Shown here piece after piece: positions 17,680 through 26,467 of a DNA stretch of 64,000 nucleotides (its first letter is position 1; every line of letters begins with the position of its first letter). Source of the DNA: Polyangiaceae bacterium (GTDB lineage: Bacteria; Myxococcota_A; Polyangia; Polyangiales; Polyangiaceae); NCBI GenBank assembly GCA_015075635.1, contig JABTUA010000003.1, forward strand, positions 2,232,001-2,296,000, read 5' to 3'. Both the position numbers and the translations under genes were made by a program. The notes under the pieces were generated by a model. That model was not told the DNA's origin. It ran no database searches and saw only the letters and a list, made by a program, of their open reading frames with translations.

Positions 17680-20060
17680 CACGCCTCGGAGCGTACCAAG
17701 ACCGCGACGGCCGGCACGAGCAGGACGTAGAGCGCGGCGGCCACTGAGAGCAGCGTCGTGAGGCCGTAGGACAAGGCGAGCAAGATGGCCAGGCTCGACG
17801 ACAGCACGCTGCCGACGCCGTTGATGCCCCAGAACCAGGGCGTCTCGCTCTGGTGGCTCTTCTTCACCAGGCGCATCCCCGCCGGGAAGGCGGAGCCCAG
17901 CGCGATGCCGAGGACGCCGCAGATCGCGATCGCGAAGCCGATGCGCGCGGGCGTGGACGCGGCGGCGACGCCCCCGACGAGCTGCTCCCAGCCGAGCGCG
18001 ACCGCGCCGAGCAGGAGCGCCAGGACCACCGGGTACAGGTAGCACCAGGGCTTCTCGTCGAGGGGTAGGCGGTCGCTGATGAACGAGCCGACGCCCATGG
18101 CGCTGACCAAGCTGGCCAGGACCACCATCAGGCTGTAGCTCGGGTGGCCCAGCACCAGCGACAGGCGCTGGAGCAGCGCGATTTCCGCGAGCATGAAGCC
18201 GACGCCGATCAGCGCGAAGTAGCAGAGCGCCGCCACCAGGCGCCGATCGACGCGGCCCTCCGGGCGGGCGCGACTTCGGAGCGGCAGCGCGATGGCGACG
18301 ACCACCAGGACCAGTGACGCGAAGAGCGCGAGACCGAGCGTGCGCGTCGCGAGCAGGTTGCCCTCGATCAGGCCCAAGAGCTCCGGCGACAGCGCCTGCG
18401 TCATCGCCGCGACCCGCACCACGTTGAAGAAGAACGGGCGATCGTCGGTGGTCGGGCGCACGTCCAGCGCTCGGGTCAGCGTGCGGCGGTCGAGATCGGC
18501 GCGGCTGACGGCGCCGAGGATGTGCTCCACCGGCTTCTGCACCGCCTCGCGATCGGGCAGCGCCGCAACGAGGAACCCCTTCTCGCCCGCCAACGCTCCG
18601 AGCTTCGTGATGTCGTCCGCGGTGAGGGGATCGCGCCCCACGAGCAGGGTCGCCACCGGGCCTGCGCCGAGCAGCGCGATGTGCTCTCGGGGGTTCGGCA
18701 CGCCGCGTTCGTAGAGCGCGGCGACCGCCAGCGCGACCATGCGCGGCGTCTCGATGCTGGCCCAGCGCGAGACGGTGAGCACGCCCCCGGGCTCCAGGCG
18801 CTCGAGGAAGAGCCGGAACGCCTCGACGGTGTAGAGCCCGTTCTCCCCCAGCGCGTGCGCGCCGGCGCCGGTCGCGGCCCAGGTGTCGATGAGCGAGGCC
18901 TGGATTACGCGGTACCGCTCCGGGTGCCGCGCCAGTTGACTGCGCGCCTCGTCGTGGATCAGGCGCACCTCGGGCCGTGACGCGATGCCGGTGTCCCTGC
19001 CCAGATCGCTCTTCAGGAGATCGAGCAGCGCTCGGTTCAGCTCGATGCCCACGACCGGCGCGTGTCCCGCGAGCAGCGCAGCCTGGATGTCCCGCGAGCC
19101 CCCCACACCGATGATGGCGATGGCGCCGTCCGGTCGGATGCGGTGCACGGCGTTGGTCACGTCGCACTCGATGAAGCGCAGGGCCTCGAGGTCGTTGCCC
19201 ACCAAGTAGAGCGGGGTCGCCGCGTGGGCGTCGATCTCCACACCTCGCTGGAGCACGACGCGCGGGCCGCAGCGCTCCCCCTTGCCCCAGAGCGCGGCCG
19301 GGAGCTCCACCGCCCGCGTCACCATCACCCGCGAGTGGCTGTTCCAGCGCTCGAGCACGATGTCGTCCCGGGCTTCGGCCCGCCCCTTGACCCAGAGCGG
19401 GACCAGCCCCCGGGTGGTGGCGGCGTTGCCGGCGCTGAGGGCCACGCTTCCGGCCAGCACGATCAGGGCCGTGCGGGCTGCCCGCGAGTCGTCCGCGGCC
19501 CGCGCGAAGCAGTAGCTGCCGAGCGCCGCCAGGGCGCCCACCGCGAGGATCGCGCTGCCGCCGCCCAGGCGCTCGAGCAGGAGCGGGCACAGCGGAGCGC
19601 CGAGGGCCGCTCCCAGCAGATCGACCGCGTAGACCCGCCCGACCGGCAGCGGCGAGCGGGTGAGCGCGGCGGCCACCACCTTGCCCGCGGGGTAGAACGG
19701 CAGCGCGATGGCGCCCGCGAAGAACACGAACAGCGGCACGACCGTCGCCACGCTCTCGGCGCGCAGCGGCACGATCAAGAGCAGCACGTAGCTCGCCGGC
19801 ACCGCCAGCGACATCCACAAGGCGTCCTTGGCCAGCGAGCTCGCCAGCCGATCGGGGTCGTAGTCCGCGCTCCTGAGGTAGACCGACACGGCGCCCGCGG
19901 TGAGCCCGAACAGGCCCATGGCGATGACCAGGAACGCCAGCGAGTACCAGGTCAGGACCGAGAGCAGGCGCGTATCGAGGACCTCGAGCGCGAGCACCGA
20001 GGCGCTCACCACGAACAGTCCCCACAAGAACGGCCGAGCGCGCAGCCGCTCGGAGCTCAC
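17679..20060 (-). CDS. Membrane-embedded spermidine-synthase-like protein
   Basis: 793 residues. About seven N-terminal helices (residues 8-215), a central Rossmann methyltransferase/aminopropyltransferase-like domain (about 255-520; glycine-rich AIAIIGVGGSRDIQAALL, acidic VVGIELNRAL, and DEARSQLA), and a second helix bundle (about 575-785). The glycine loop is GVGGSRD instead of the GGGDG of true spermidine synthases, and the YGPE-type substrate motif is absent, so polyamine synthesis is doubtful. Such fused proteins are common in myxobacteria and their reaction is unknown. The ATG overlaps the stop of the 109-residue gene upstream. Confidence 0.75.
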   Translation of the reverse strand: MSSERLRARPFLWGLFVVSASVLALEVLDTRLLSVLTWYSLAFLVIAMGLFGLTAGAVSVYLRSADYDPDRLASSLAKDALWMSLAVPASYVLLLIVPLRAESVATVVPLFVFFAGAIALPFYPAGKVVAAALTRSPLPVGRVYAVDLLGAALGAPLCPLLLERLGGGSAILAVGALAALGSYCFARAADDSRAARTALIVLAGSVALSAGNAATTRGLVPLWVKGRAEARDDIVLERWNSHSRVMVTRAVELPAALWGKGERCGPRVVLQRGVEIDAHAATPLYLVGNDLEALRFIECDVTNAVHRIRPDGAIAIIGVGGSRDIQAALLAGHAPVVGIELNRALLDLLKSDLGRDTGIASRPEVRLIHDEARSQLARHPERYRVIQASLIDTWAATGAGAHALGENGLYTVEAFRLFLERLEPGGVLTVSRWASIETPRMVALAVAALYERGVPNPREHIALLGAGPVATLLVGRDPLTADDITKLGALAGEKGFLVAALPDREAVQKPVEHILGAVSRADLDRRTLTRALDVRPTTDDRPFFFNVVRVAAMTQALSPELLGLIEGNLLATRTLGLALFASLVLVVVAIALPLRSRARPEGRVDRRLVAALCYFALIGVGFMLAEIALLQRLSLVLGHPSYSLMVVLASLVSAMGVGSFISDRLPLDEKPWCYLYPVVLALLLGAVALGWEQLVGGVAAASTPARIGFAIAICGVLGIALGSAFPAGMRLVKKSHQSETPWFWGINGVGSVLSSSLAILLALSYGLTTLLSVAAALYVLLVPAVAVLVRSEA

Positions 20061-20386
20061 TCCTCGTCCTTTGGGTCCGTGGGCCGCACCGGCGGCGGCG
20101 GGTGCGAGTGCGAGACGCTGGACTGCCGGTGCTGGTACGCGCGGCTCGAGGCCTCTTGGTACAGAGCCTTGCCCCCGGCCACGTCCGGGTGCTGCCGCAT
20201 CAGCTGGATCAGCTTCTGCATCGCCAAGGGCGGCGGCACCGACTCGTCGTACAGCGAGAGCTTGATGCGCAGGACCTCGACGGGTGGGCTCGACCCGGCC
20301 TCGTCGAGCTCGCTCCTGGCAGCGTCGTAGTCGCCCGCCTCCAGCATTTCGTCGATGGCTCGAAGGTGGTCGGGGATGTCGGACAT
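20057..20386 (-). CDS. Small helical-repeat protein
   Basis: 109 residues, first gene of the membrane operon. The N-terminal half is a helix-turn-helix pair of TPR type (HLRAIDEMLEAGDYDAARSE, later LSLYDESVPPPLAMQKLIQL), the C-terminus is Pro/His/Ser-rich and charged. Its TGA overlaps the ATG of the spermidine-synthase-like gene, implying coupled synthesis. No catalytic motif; a cytoplasmic adaptor is a guess. Confidence 0.65.
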   Translation of the reverse strand: MSDIPDHLRAIDEMLEAGDYDAARSELDEAGSSPPVEVLRIKLSLYDESVPPPLAMQKLIQLMRQHPDVAGGKALYQEASSRAYQHRQSSVSHSHPPPPVRPTDPKDEE

Positions 20387-20521
20387 GGGGCCGCTCGGGG
20401 CAGTCTACGGAAGCTCGGCGACGCGAGTAAAGCTCTCGACCAGAGGCCGTGGTGGAGCCGGCAGCGGCGTGATACGGTCTCCGGGCGCCGGAGCGGTCCG
20501 AGACGCGCGAATTTCGAGGCG

Positions 20522-21376
20522 ATGGTGAACGACAAGAAAGGCCGGAGGGGCGGATCGAGCGATTCTCCGCCGCCCGATCTGAAGCGCGAGCGCGACGAGC
20601 TGCTTCACAGCATCTCCAAGGGCACGCGCATCACCGAGGAGTTCACCCGCGAGCACGAGCGCCTGGAAGCCCGGCTCCGGGAGCTGGAGAGCGAGAACGC
20701 CAGCCTGCGCGCCAAGGTCGAGGCCGACTCGGCGGTCCGCGAGCTGCTCGAGAAAATCCAACAGCTCGAGACCGACAAGCGCGAGCTTCTGTCCCGGTTC
20801 CATGCAGCCGAGGCGGCTTCGACCGAGGTCAGCGCCCGCGTCCAGGAGATCGAGGCGGAGTTCGCCAACCTGGCGAACCTGTTCGTGGCCAGCAACCAGC
20901 TCCACGGCAGCCTGTCTCCGCGTGGGGTCATGCGTCGCATCAAGGAGGTGCTGGCCCAGCTGGTCGGCGCCGAGCGCTACTGCCTGTACCTGTCGAGCGC
21001 GGACAAGAACGAGCTGGTCCCCATCGCCTTCGAGGGTGTGTCGGGCGAGAAGGTCGCTCCGGTCAGCGTCGAGCGGGGCCCGCTCGGGGAGGTGTTTCGG
21101 AGCGGGGAGGCCGCGGTGGACGAGGAGCGCGACCCGAGCCAGGGCAGCCACGAAGCCCCGGCCGCCGTCATCCCGCTCACCGTGGACGACCAGCGTGTCG
21201 GAGTGATCGCGATCTTCAGCACGCTCTCGCAGAAGAAGCGCTTCGACACCATCGACTTCGAGCTGTTCAAGCTCCTGGGCCAGCACGCGGCGGCGGCGCT
21301 CGTCAGCGCCAGCTTGTTCGCCCAGGCGGATCGCAAGTTCCCGGGCCTCGAGTCCTTCATCGACCTCAGCGTGTGA
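20522..21376 (+). CDS. Coiled-coil plus GAF-domain protein
   Basis: 284 residues from the ATG at 20522. Residues 20-110 are a long heptad-rich coiled coil (ELEARLRELESENASLRAKV type), residues about 120-275 a GAF domain (LFVASNQLHGSLSPRGVMRR, ERYCLYLSS, AVIPLTVDDQRVGVIAIFS). GAF domains bind small ligands or chromophores or act as dimer sensors. There is no output domain; the next gene, a stand-alone receiver, overlaps its stop (GTGA), so the two are a likely sensor/receiver pair. Confidence 0.8.
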   Translation: MVNDKKGRRGGSSDSPPPDLKRERDELLHSISKGTRITEEFTREHERLEARLRELESENASLRAKVEADSAVRELLEKIQQLETDKRELLSRFHAAEAASTEVSARVQEIEAEFANLANLFVASNQLHGSLSPRGVMRRIKEVLAQLVGAERYCLYLSSADKNELVPIAFEGVSGEKVAPVSVERGPLGEVFRSGEAAVDEERDPSQGSHEAPAAVIPLTVDDQRVGVIAIFSTLSQKKRFDTIDFELFKLLGQHAAAALVSASLFAQADRKFPGLESFIDLSV

Positions 21377-21756
21377 AAATGGCGGAATACTCCTGCTTGA
21401 TTGTCGAAGACTCGCCGATGATGCGGCAGCTTCTGGTGTTCGCGCTCGCCCGCGTGAAGAACCTCCGTGTGACGGAGGCGGACGACGGTGTCGACGGCCT
21501 ACGCAAGCTCGCGTCTGCTCGCTACGACATCATCGTGACCGACATCAACATGCCCATCATGGACGGGCTGAAGCTGGTCAAGCGGGTGCGCAGCGATCCG
21601 GTTCACAAGGACACCCCCATCGTCATCATCACGACGGAGGGCTCGCACGAGGACCGGCAGCGGGCGCTCCAGCTCGGCGCGAACGCCTACATCACCAAGC
21701 CCATCCAGGCTCCGCAGGTGATCGCGACGGTGAAAGAGCTCCTGAAGATCGAGTGA
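21373..21756 (+). CDS. CheY-like single-domain response regulator
   Basis: 127 residues from a GTG overlapping the GAF gene stop; an ATG two codons on (21379) is an alternative. The receiver motifs are complete: acidic pair VEDSPMMR, phospho-acceptor Asp in IVTDINMPIMDGLKL, Thr/Ser in IVIITTEG, and Lys in YITKPIQAP. No output domain, so it signals by protein contact. No histidine kinase lies in the window. Its stop overlaps the trpF start. Confidence 0.9.
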   Translation: MKMAEYSCLIVEDSPMMRQLLVFALARVKNLRVTEADDGVDGLRKLASARYDIIVTDINMPIMDGLKLVKRVRSDPVHKDTPIVIITTEGSHEDRQRALQLGANAYITKPIQAPQVIATVKELLKIE

Positions 21757-22376
21757 GCGTCTGGGTCAAGATCTGCGGCATCACCCGCGTCGAGGACGCC
21801 GAGCTGGCCGTCGATGCCGGCGCCGACGCCATCGGTCTGAACTTCGTGCCGGGCTCGCCGCGACGGGTCGAGCGCGCTCTGGCCGAGGCCCTCGTCGCCT
21901 GCTGCCGGGGGCGAGTCGAGATCGTCGGCGTGATCGCCGACCTGGGGCTCGAGGAAGCGCGCCGTCTGCGCGACGAGCTCGGCCTCGATGCGCTCCAGCT
22001 CCACGGCGACGAGCCCCCGGGGCTGCTGGCGGCGCTCCTGCCGGCGGCGTTCAAGGCGGTTCGGGTCGGCAGCGCGCTGGACGCCGAGGACGCGGCGCGC
22101 TTCGGGGGCGAGCGCCTGCTCCTGGACGCAAAGGTCGCGGGGCAGCTCGGCGGCACCGGGCAGCGCGTGGACCCCGGATGGGTCCGCGGGCTCGCGCGCC
22201 GCCGGCGAGTGATCCTGGCCGGGGGCCTCACTCCGGGCAACGTCGCGGCCGCCGTCCGGGCCGTGGCACCTTGGGGCGTGGACGTGGCGAGCGGGGTGGA
22301 GCGCTCGGCCGGGGTGAAGGCCGAAGCTCTGGTCCGCGCCTTCGTGGCAGAGGCGCGTCGGGCGGGGGAGAGCTAG
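21753..22376 (+). CDS. trpF: Phosphoribosylanthranilate isomerase
   Basis: 207 residues. It converts phosphoribosylanthranilate to CdRP in tryptophan synthesis. TIM-barrel motifs: [20 protein letters not shown] with the catalytic Cys, [18 protein letters not shown] with the following region, LLLDAKVAG, and [10 protein letters not shown] with the catalytic Asp in VDVASGVE. The GTG start overlaps the response-regulator stop (GTGA), so trpF is translationally coupled to a signalling gene. Confidence 0.95.
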   Translation: MSVWVKICGITRVEDAELAVDAGADAIGLNFVPGSPRRVERALAEALVACCRGRVEIVGVIADLGLEEARRLRDELGLDALQLHGDEPPGLLAALLPAAFKAVRVGSALDAEDAARFGGERLLLDAKVAGQLGGTGQRVDPGWVRGLARRRRVILAGGLTPGNVAAAVRAVAPWGVDVASGVERSAGVKAEALVRAFVAEARRAGES

Positions 22377-22387
22377 AGTCCCCGCCC

Positions 22388-22864
22388 ATGCGCGTCCCGT
22401 TGCTCTTCGCGCTCGCCGCCGTCGCTTGCGGCGCCCCCGCGCTCCGAGGCGGCGAGACCGCGCCACCGGGTCGCGAGCCGCCGGGGCGTTGCGTCGCGAG
22501 CTACCGCACCGCGGCGTGCATCGACAGGGACGGGGGGAAGCTCGACCACCCGGTCCGCGTTTACCTGGTGGAAGACGCCTCCAGGAAGCGCATGCTGGTG
22601 GTCGCACGACCGAGCTACGACTCCCTCGTGATCCGAGCGCCAGCCGCCGAGGGTACGGAGCGCGTCTTCCAGGTGATCGTGGAGGGCGGCGACGGGGGAC
22701 GAGTGCTCCACGACTTTCGCCTGCCCGCGAGCGGCCGCGGCGACGGGCGCATGGCGGTGTCCACCGAGTTCAGCGAGGCGCCCACCGAGCCCACCAAGGT
22801 CAGCGCCAAGGTCACGCGCGTCGCCATCGCGTGTCGGCTCACTCCGGACGAGGCCGCGCAGTGA
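22388..22864 (+). CDS. Small lipoprotein inside the trp cluster
   Basis: 158 residues from the ATG at 22388. Short signal peptide with lipobox VACG (Cys about residue 14), then a beta-rich domain with a second pair of cysteines ([14 protein letters not shown]) and one near the end (IACRL). Not recognised. It sits between trpF (11 bp upstream) and trpB, whose GTG overlaps its stop, so it is co-translated with tryptophan enzymes although it is exported. Confidence 0.65.
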   Translation: MRVPLLFALAAVACGAPALRGGETAPPGREPPGRCVASYRTAACIDRDGGKLDHPVRVYLVEDASRKRMLVVARPSYDSLVIRAPAAEGTERVFQVIVEGGDGGRVLHDFRLPASGRGDGRMAVSTEFSEAPTEPTKVSAKVTRVAIACRLTPDEAAQ

Positions 22865-24063
22865 GCGGCATGCAGCCCGGCTATTTCGGCGAGTTCGGCG
22901 GGCGTTTCGTCGCAGAGACGTTGGTGCCGGCGCTGCTCGAGCTCGAGCGGGCCTTCCACGAAATCGTGCTCGGTGAGCCCTTTCAGCGCGAGTGGCGCGA
23001 GCTCCTCCGCTCCTACGTTGGGCGCCCTACGCCGCTCTGGCGCGCAGAGCGGCTGACCCGCGCCATCGACGCGAGCGGGACCGAGCTCGGCGAGCTGTGG
23101 CTCAAGCGCGAGGATCTCTGTCACACCGGCGCCCACAAGATCAACAACGCCCTCGGCCAGGTGCTCCTGGCGAAGCAGCTCGGAAAGACGCGCATCATCG
23201 CGGAGACCGGCGCGGGCCAGCACGGGGTCGCGACCGCGACGGCCGCCGCGGTGATGGGCTTGCCTTGCGACGTGTACATGGGCGCGGTGGACGTCGCCCG
23301 GCAGGCGCCCAACGTCGCGCGCATGAAGATGCTCGGCGCCCGCGTGCTCAGCGTCGAGAGCGGCTCGCGCACGCTGAAGGACGCGATGAACGAAGCGCTG
23401 CGCGACTGGGTGACCAACGTCGCCGGTACGCACTACTGCGTCGGCTCCGCGGCGGGGCCGCACCCGTACCCCACGCTGGTGGCCGAGCTGCAGCGGGTGA
23501 TCGGCGACGAGGCCCGCAGTCAGTGGGCCGAAGGCCCCGGCGGGTTGCCGGACGCCGTCGTGGCCTGCGTCGGCGGCGGCTCGAACGCCATCGGCATGTT
23601 CCGCGCCTTCATCCACGACGAGGTGGCGCTCTACGGCGTGGAGGCCGCGGGTGAAGGCGTCGAGACGGGGCGGCACGCGGCGACCTTGACCCAGGGGCGG
23701 GTCGGCGTGCTGCACGGCGCACGCACGCTGGTGCTCTCGGACGAGCACGGTCAGATCCTGGAAGCCCACTCGATCAGCGCGGGCCTCGATTACCCGGGCG
23801 TGGGTCCGGAGCACGCCGCGCTGATGCGTTCGGGCCGCGCGCGTTACTCGGCCGTCACCGACTCGCAGGCCGTGGCCGCCGCGCACTTGGTGGCGCGGAC
23901 GGAGGGCATCCTGATCGCGCTCGAGACGGCGCACGCCTTCGCCGCTCTGCCCGAGATCGCGCGTGCCGAGCGCAAGCGCTTGGGTCGCGCGGCGCGTTTC
24001 GCGCTCTGCCTGTCCGGGCGCGGCGACAAGGATCTGGGTACGCTCGAGGAGGCGACCCGGTGA
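22861..24063 (+). CDS. trpB: Tryptophan synthase beta chain
   Basis: 400 residues from the GTG at 22861 (an ATG lies three codons on). It condenses indole with serine using PLP. Motifs: [19 protein letters not shown] at the start, [20 protein letters not shown] with the Schiff-base Lys, [24 protein letters not shown] (phosphate loop), and [11 protein letters not shown] at the end. Length is normal. The trpA GTG overlaps its stop. Confidence 0.97.
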   Translation: MSGMQPGYFGEFGGRFVAETLVPALLELERAFHEIVLGEPFQREWRELLRSYVGRPTPLWRAERLTRAIDASGTELGELWLKREDLCHTGAHKINNALGQVLLAKQLGKTRIIAETGAGQHGVATATAAAVMGLPCDVYMGAVDVARQAPNVARMKMLGARVLSVESGSRTLKDAMNEALRDWVTNVAGTHYCVGSAAGPHPYPTLVAELQRVIGDEARSQWAEGPGGLPDAVVACVGGGSNAIGMFRAFIHDEVALYGVEAAGEGVETGRHAATLTQGRVGVLHGARTLVLSDEHGQILEAHSISAGLDYPGVGPEHAALMRSGRARYSAVTDSQAVAAAHLVARTEGILIALETAHAFAALPEIARAERKRLGRAARFALCLSGRGDKDLGTLEEATR

Positions 24064-24878
24064 GCGTGGCGCGCCTCGACGAGTGCTTCGCGGCGTGCCG
24101 AGGTGCGGGCCGTCCCGCGCTGGTCATCTACCTGACCGTCGGCGATCCCAGCCTGGAGGACTCGCTCGGCTGCGCGCGCGCGGCGCTCGAAGCCGGAGCG
24201 GACGTGCTCGAGCTCGGCGTGCCGTTCAGCGATCCCAGCGCAGATGGCCCAGTGATCGCCGCGGCGAGCCAGCGCGCCATCCGGGCCGGCGGCTCGCTCT
24301 CGGCGGCGCTCGAGCTGGCGACGCGCTTGCGCGAACGGAGCAGCGCGCCGCTGGTCTTGTTCACCTATCTCAACCCGCTGATCGCCTTCGGCGAAGCGCG
24401 CCTGCCGGGTGCGCTCGCTGCCGCCGGGGTGGACGCGCTCCTGGTGGTCGACTTGCCTGCGGAAGAAGGCGCGGAGCTCCGAGCGGGGCTCGGCCGCGAG
24501 GACATCGCCGTCGTGCCGCTGATCGCGCCCACCACCAGCGAGGAGCGCGAGGCGAGCGTGCTCTCCGGCGCTCGGGGCTTCGTCTATTACGTGTCGGCGA
24601 CCGGCGTGACCGGGCTCGGGGACGCGCCGCTCGAGCGCGCTGCCGAGCGAGCGCGCGCCGTCTCGGCCCGGTCGGGGCTGCCGGTGGTGGTGGGCTTCGG
24701 CGTGGATTCTCCGGAGAAGGCCCGGCTCCTCGCGCGCGCGGGGGTGGACGGGGTGGTGGTGGGGAGCACGGTCGTGAAGGCGATCGCCGCTGCCTCCGAC
24801 GGCGCCGCCCGCGTTCGCGTCGTGTCCGAGCTGGTGAAGAGCCTGCGGGCCGCTGTAGGTCGGGGTGCGCAGGCCTAG
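24060..24878 (+). CDS. trpA: Tryptophan synthase alpha chain
   Basis: 272 residues. It cleaves indole-3-glycerol phosphate and passes indole to TrpB. Key motifs: [32 protein letters not shown] with the catalytic Glu, [10 protein letters not shown] with the catalytic Asp, [10 protein letters not shown] and [13 protein letters not shown] for phosphate binding. GTG start overlapping trpB. A small hairpin (24885-24898) follows the stop. trpC, trpD, trpE and trpG are not in the window. Confidence 0.96.
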   Translation: MSVARLDECFAACRGAGRPALVIYLTVGDPSLEDSLGCARAALEAGADVLELGVPFSDPSADGPVIAAASQRAIRAGGSLSAALELATRLRERSSAPLVLFTYLNPLIAFGEARLPGALAAAGVDALLVVDLPAEEGAELRAGLGREDIAVVPLIAPTTSEEREASVLSGARGFVYYVSATGVTGLGDAPLERAAERARAVSARSGLPVVVGFGVDSPEKARLLARAGVDGVVVGSTVVKAIAAASDGAARVRVVSELVKSLRAAVGRGAQA

Positions 24879-24910
24879 ACCCTTTGCGGAAACCCGCAGA
24901 GTGGGCTGAA

Positions 24911-26455
24911 ATGGTGGTGATGTGGAAGGCCCTCGGAGCGTTCGTGGCGTGCGCGACCCTCGCCGTCGCCTGCGCCGGTAGCACCGAGGACGGAGGGTCC
25001 ACTCCGAGCGGTGGCAGCGGCGGCGCGAGCGGTGGCACCGGCGGAGCGACCGGCGGCAGCGGCGGGACGCAAGTGTTCCCGAGCTGCAACGACGGCGCGA
25101 AGGGTGAGACGGAGACCGACGTGGACTGCGGCGGCACTTGCCCGCCCTGCGCCGACAAGAAGGCGTGCAAGGCCATCGAGGACTGCCTGTCGAAGATCTG
25201 CACGGATGGGGTTTGCGGTGGTTGCACGGCGACCTCGCCGTGTCCGAACGCGTTGGCCTGCGTCGCGGGCATCTGCCAGCCCTGCACCGGCAACGCGGAC
25301 TGCGCAGCAGGTCAGGCGTGCACCTCGGGCAAGTGCGGCGATTGTGGCGGCGCGGGCGCCTGCGCGACCGGACAGGCGTGCGTGAACGGCAAGTGCGGGC
25401 CCTGCGACAGCAGCGCGGACTGCGGCGGCGGCCAGGTCTGCGACAACGGCAGCTGCAAGCCCTGCGAGAGCGCCGGGCAGTGCGCGCCCGGGCAGATCTG
25501 CCAGGCCGGAGCCTGCGGACCGTGCGCGAAGACCAGCGATTGCCCCGCAGGCCAGGCGTGTGTCGGCGGTGCTTGTGGCAACTGCACCGCCAACTCCGAC
25601 TGCGAGCCAGGCCAGGCGTGTGTCGGCGGCGTGTGCGGGCCGTGCAGCAGCGCCAGTCAGTGCACCTCGGGCCAAGCCTGCGTGGGCGGAAAGTGCGGCG
25701 CGTGCTCGACCACGGACGACTGCCCCAAGGGGCAAGCCTGCGTCGGCGGCACCTGCGGAGCCTGCACGCTCGCGAGCCAGTGCAGCGGCACGGACGCCTG
25801 CGTGAACGGGGCCTGCACGGCCTGCACGGTGAGCTCCCAGTGCGGTAGCGGCAAGGTCTGCGATTTCGGGCGCTGCCTCGCGGGCAAAGAGGTGCAGATG
25901 TACCAGTGCCCGCCGTCGCAGAGCCTTGGCGGCGGGTCTTGGGGTTTCTACGGCTGCCAAGGTCACGTGGCGAGCACACCCACTTGCACCATCATCGAGT
26001 ACCCGAGCTCGCAGAGCTTCAACTGCACGCCGCTCGGCAAGCTGGCGCTGGTCACGGCGACCGCGCCGGCCGCACCGGGGACGACGCAGGTCAGCATGTA
26101 CCAGTGCCCGCCGTCGCAGAGCCTCGGCGGAGGGTCGTGGGGCTTCTACGGCTGCCAGAACCAGCTCGCGAGCACGCCGACCTGCACCATCATCGAAGCG
26201 CCGACCACGCAGGCGTTCAACTGCACGGCGGCCGGCAAGATCTCCCTGGCCGCCTCGCCGCCGACCGCTCCGCCCGGGGGCAAGGTCGTGCCCATGTACC
26301 AGTGTCCGCCCCAGCAGAGCCTGGGTGGGGGGTCCTGGGGCTTCTATGGGTGCCAGGGCCAGCTGGCGAGCACGCCGACCTGCAACATCACGGAGTACCC
26401 GAGCTCGCAGAACTTCACCTGCACACCAGTCGGCTCCATGGTCCTCGGCCCGTAG
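24911..26455 (+). CDS. Cys-rich repeat lipoprotein with three 66-residue domains
   Basis: 514 residues from the ATG at 24911. Signal peptide with lipobox VACAG (Cys about residue 22), a Gly/Ser/Thr-rich linker, then about eleven Cys-rich units of 20-22 residues (pattern C..C..C..GQ.C..G.CG.C; residues 58-325), like those in Dickkopf-type and myxobacterial surface proteins. The last third is three near-identical 66-residue units starting at residues 330, 396 and 462. It is exported and probably disulfide-rich, presumably exposed on the cell surface. Function unknown. Confidence 0.8.
   Translation: MVVMWKALGAFVACATLAVACAGSTEDGGSTPSGGSGGASGGTGGATGGSGGTQVFPSCNDGAKGETETDVDCGGTCPPCADKKACKAIEDCLSKICTDGVCGGCTATSPCPNALACVAGICQPCTGNADCAAGQACTSGKCGDCGGAGACATGQACVNGKCGPCDSSADCGGGQVCDNGSCKPCESAGQCAPGQICQAGACGPCAKTSDCPAGQACVGGACGNCTANSDCEPGQACVGGVCGPCSSASQCTSGQACVGGKCGACSTTDDCPKGQACVGGTCGACTLASQCSGTDACVNGACTACTVSSQCGSGKVCDFGRCLAGKEVQMYQCPPSQSLGGGSWGFYGCQGHVASTPTCTIIEYPSSQSFNCTPLGKLALVTATAPAAPGTTQVSMYQCPPSQSLGGGSWGFYGCQNQLASTPTCTIIEAPTTQAFNCTAAGKISLAASPPTAPPGGKVVPMYQCPPQQSLGGGSWGFYGCQGQLASTPTCNITEYPSSQNFTCTPVGSMVLGP
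25898..26452 (+). repeat. Three tandem 198-bp units encoding a 66-residue domain
   Basis: Units begin at 25898, 26096 and 26294. Each opens with MYQCPP(S/P)QQ/SLGGGSWGFYGC and includes LASTPTCTIIE and a FNCTP/FTCTP end, with four cysteines per unit. Conserved aromatic and Gly residues suggest a small folded domain rather than a linker. I do not recognise the domain. Confidence 0.8.
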
Positions 26456-26467
26456 TAGAGTCGGCCC

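Noticed and set aside
24885-24898. Hairpin after trpA
   Set aside because: Five-base stem with no T tract, too weak to call a terminator.
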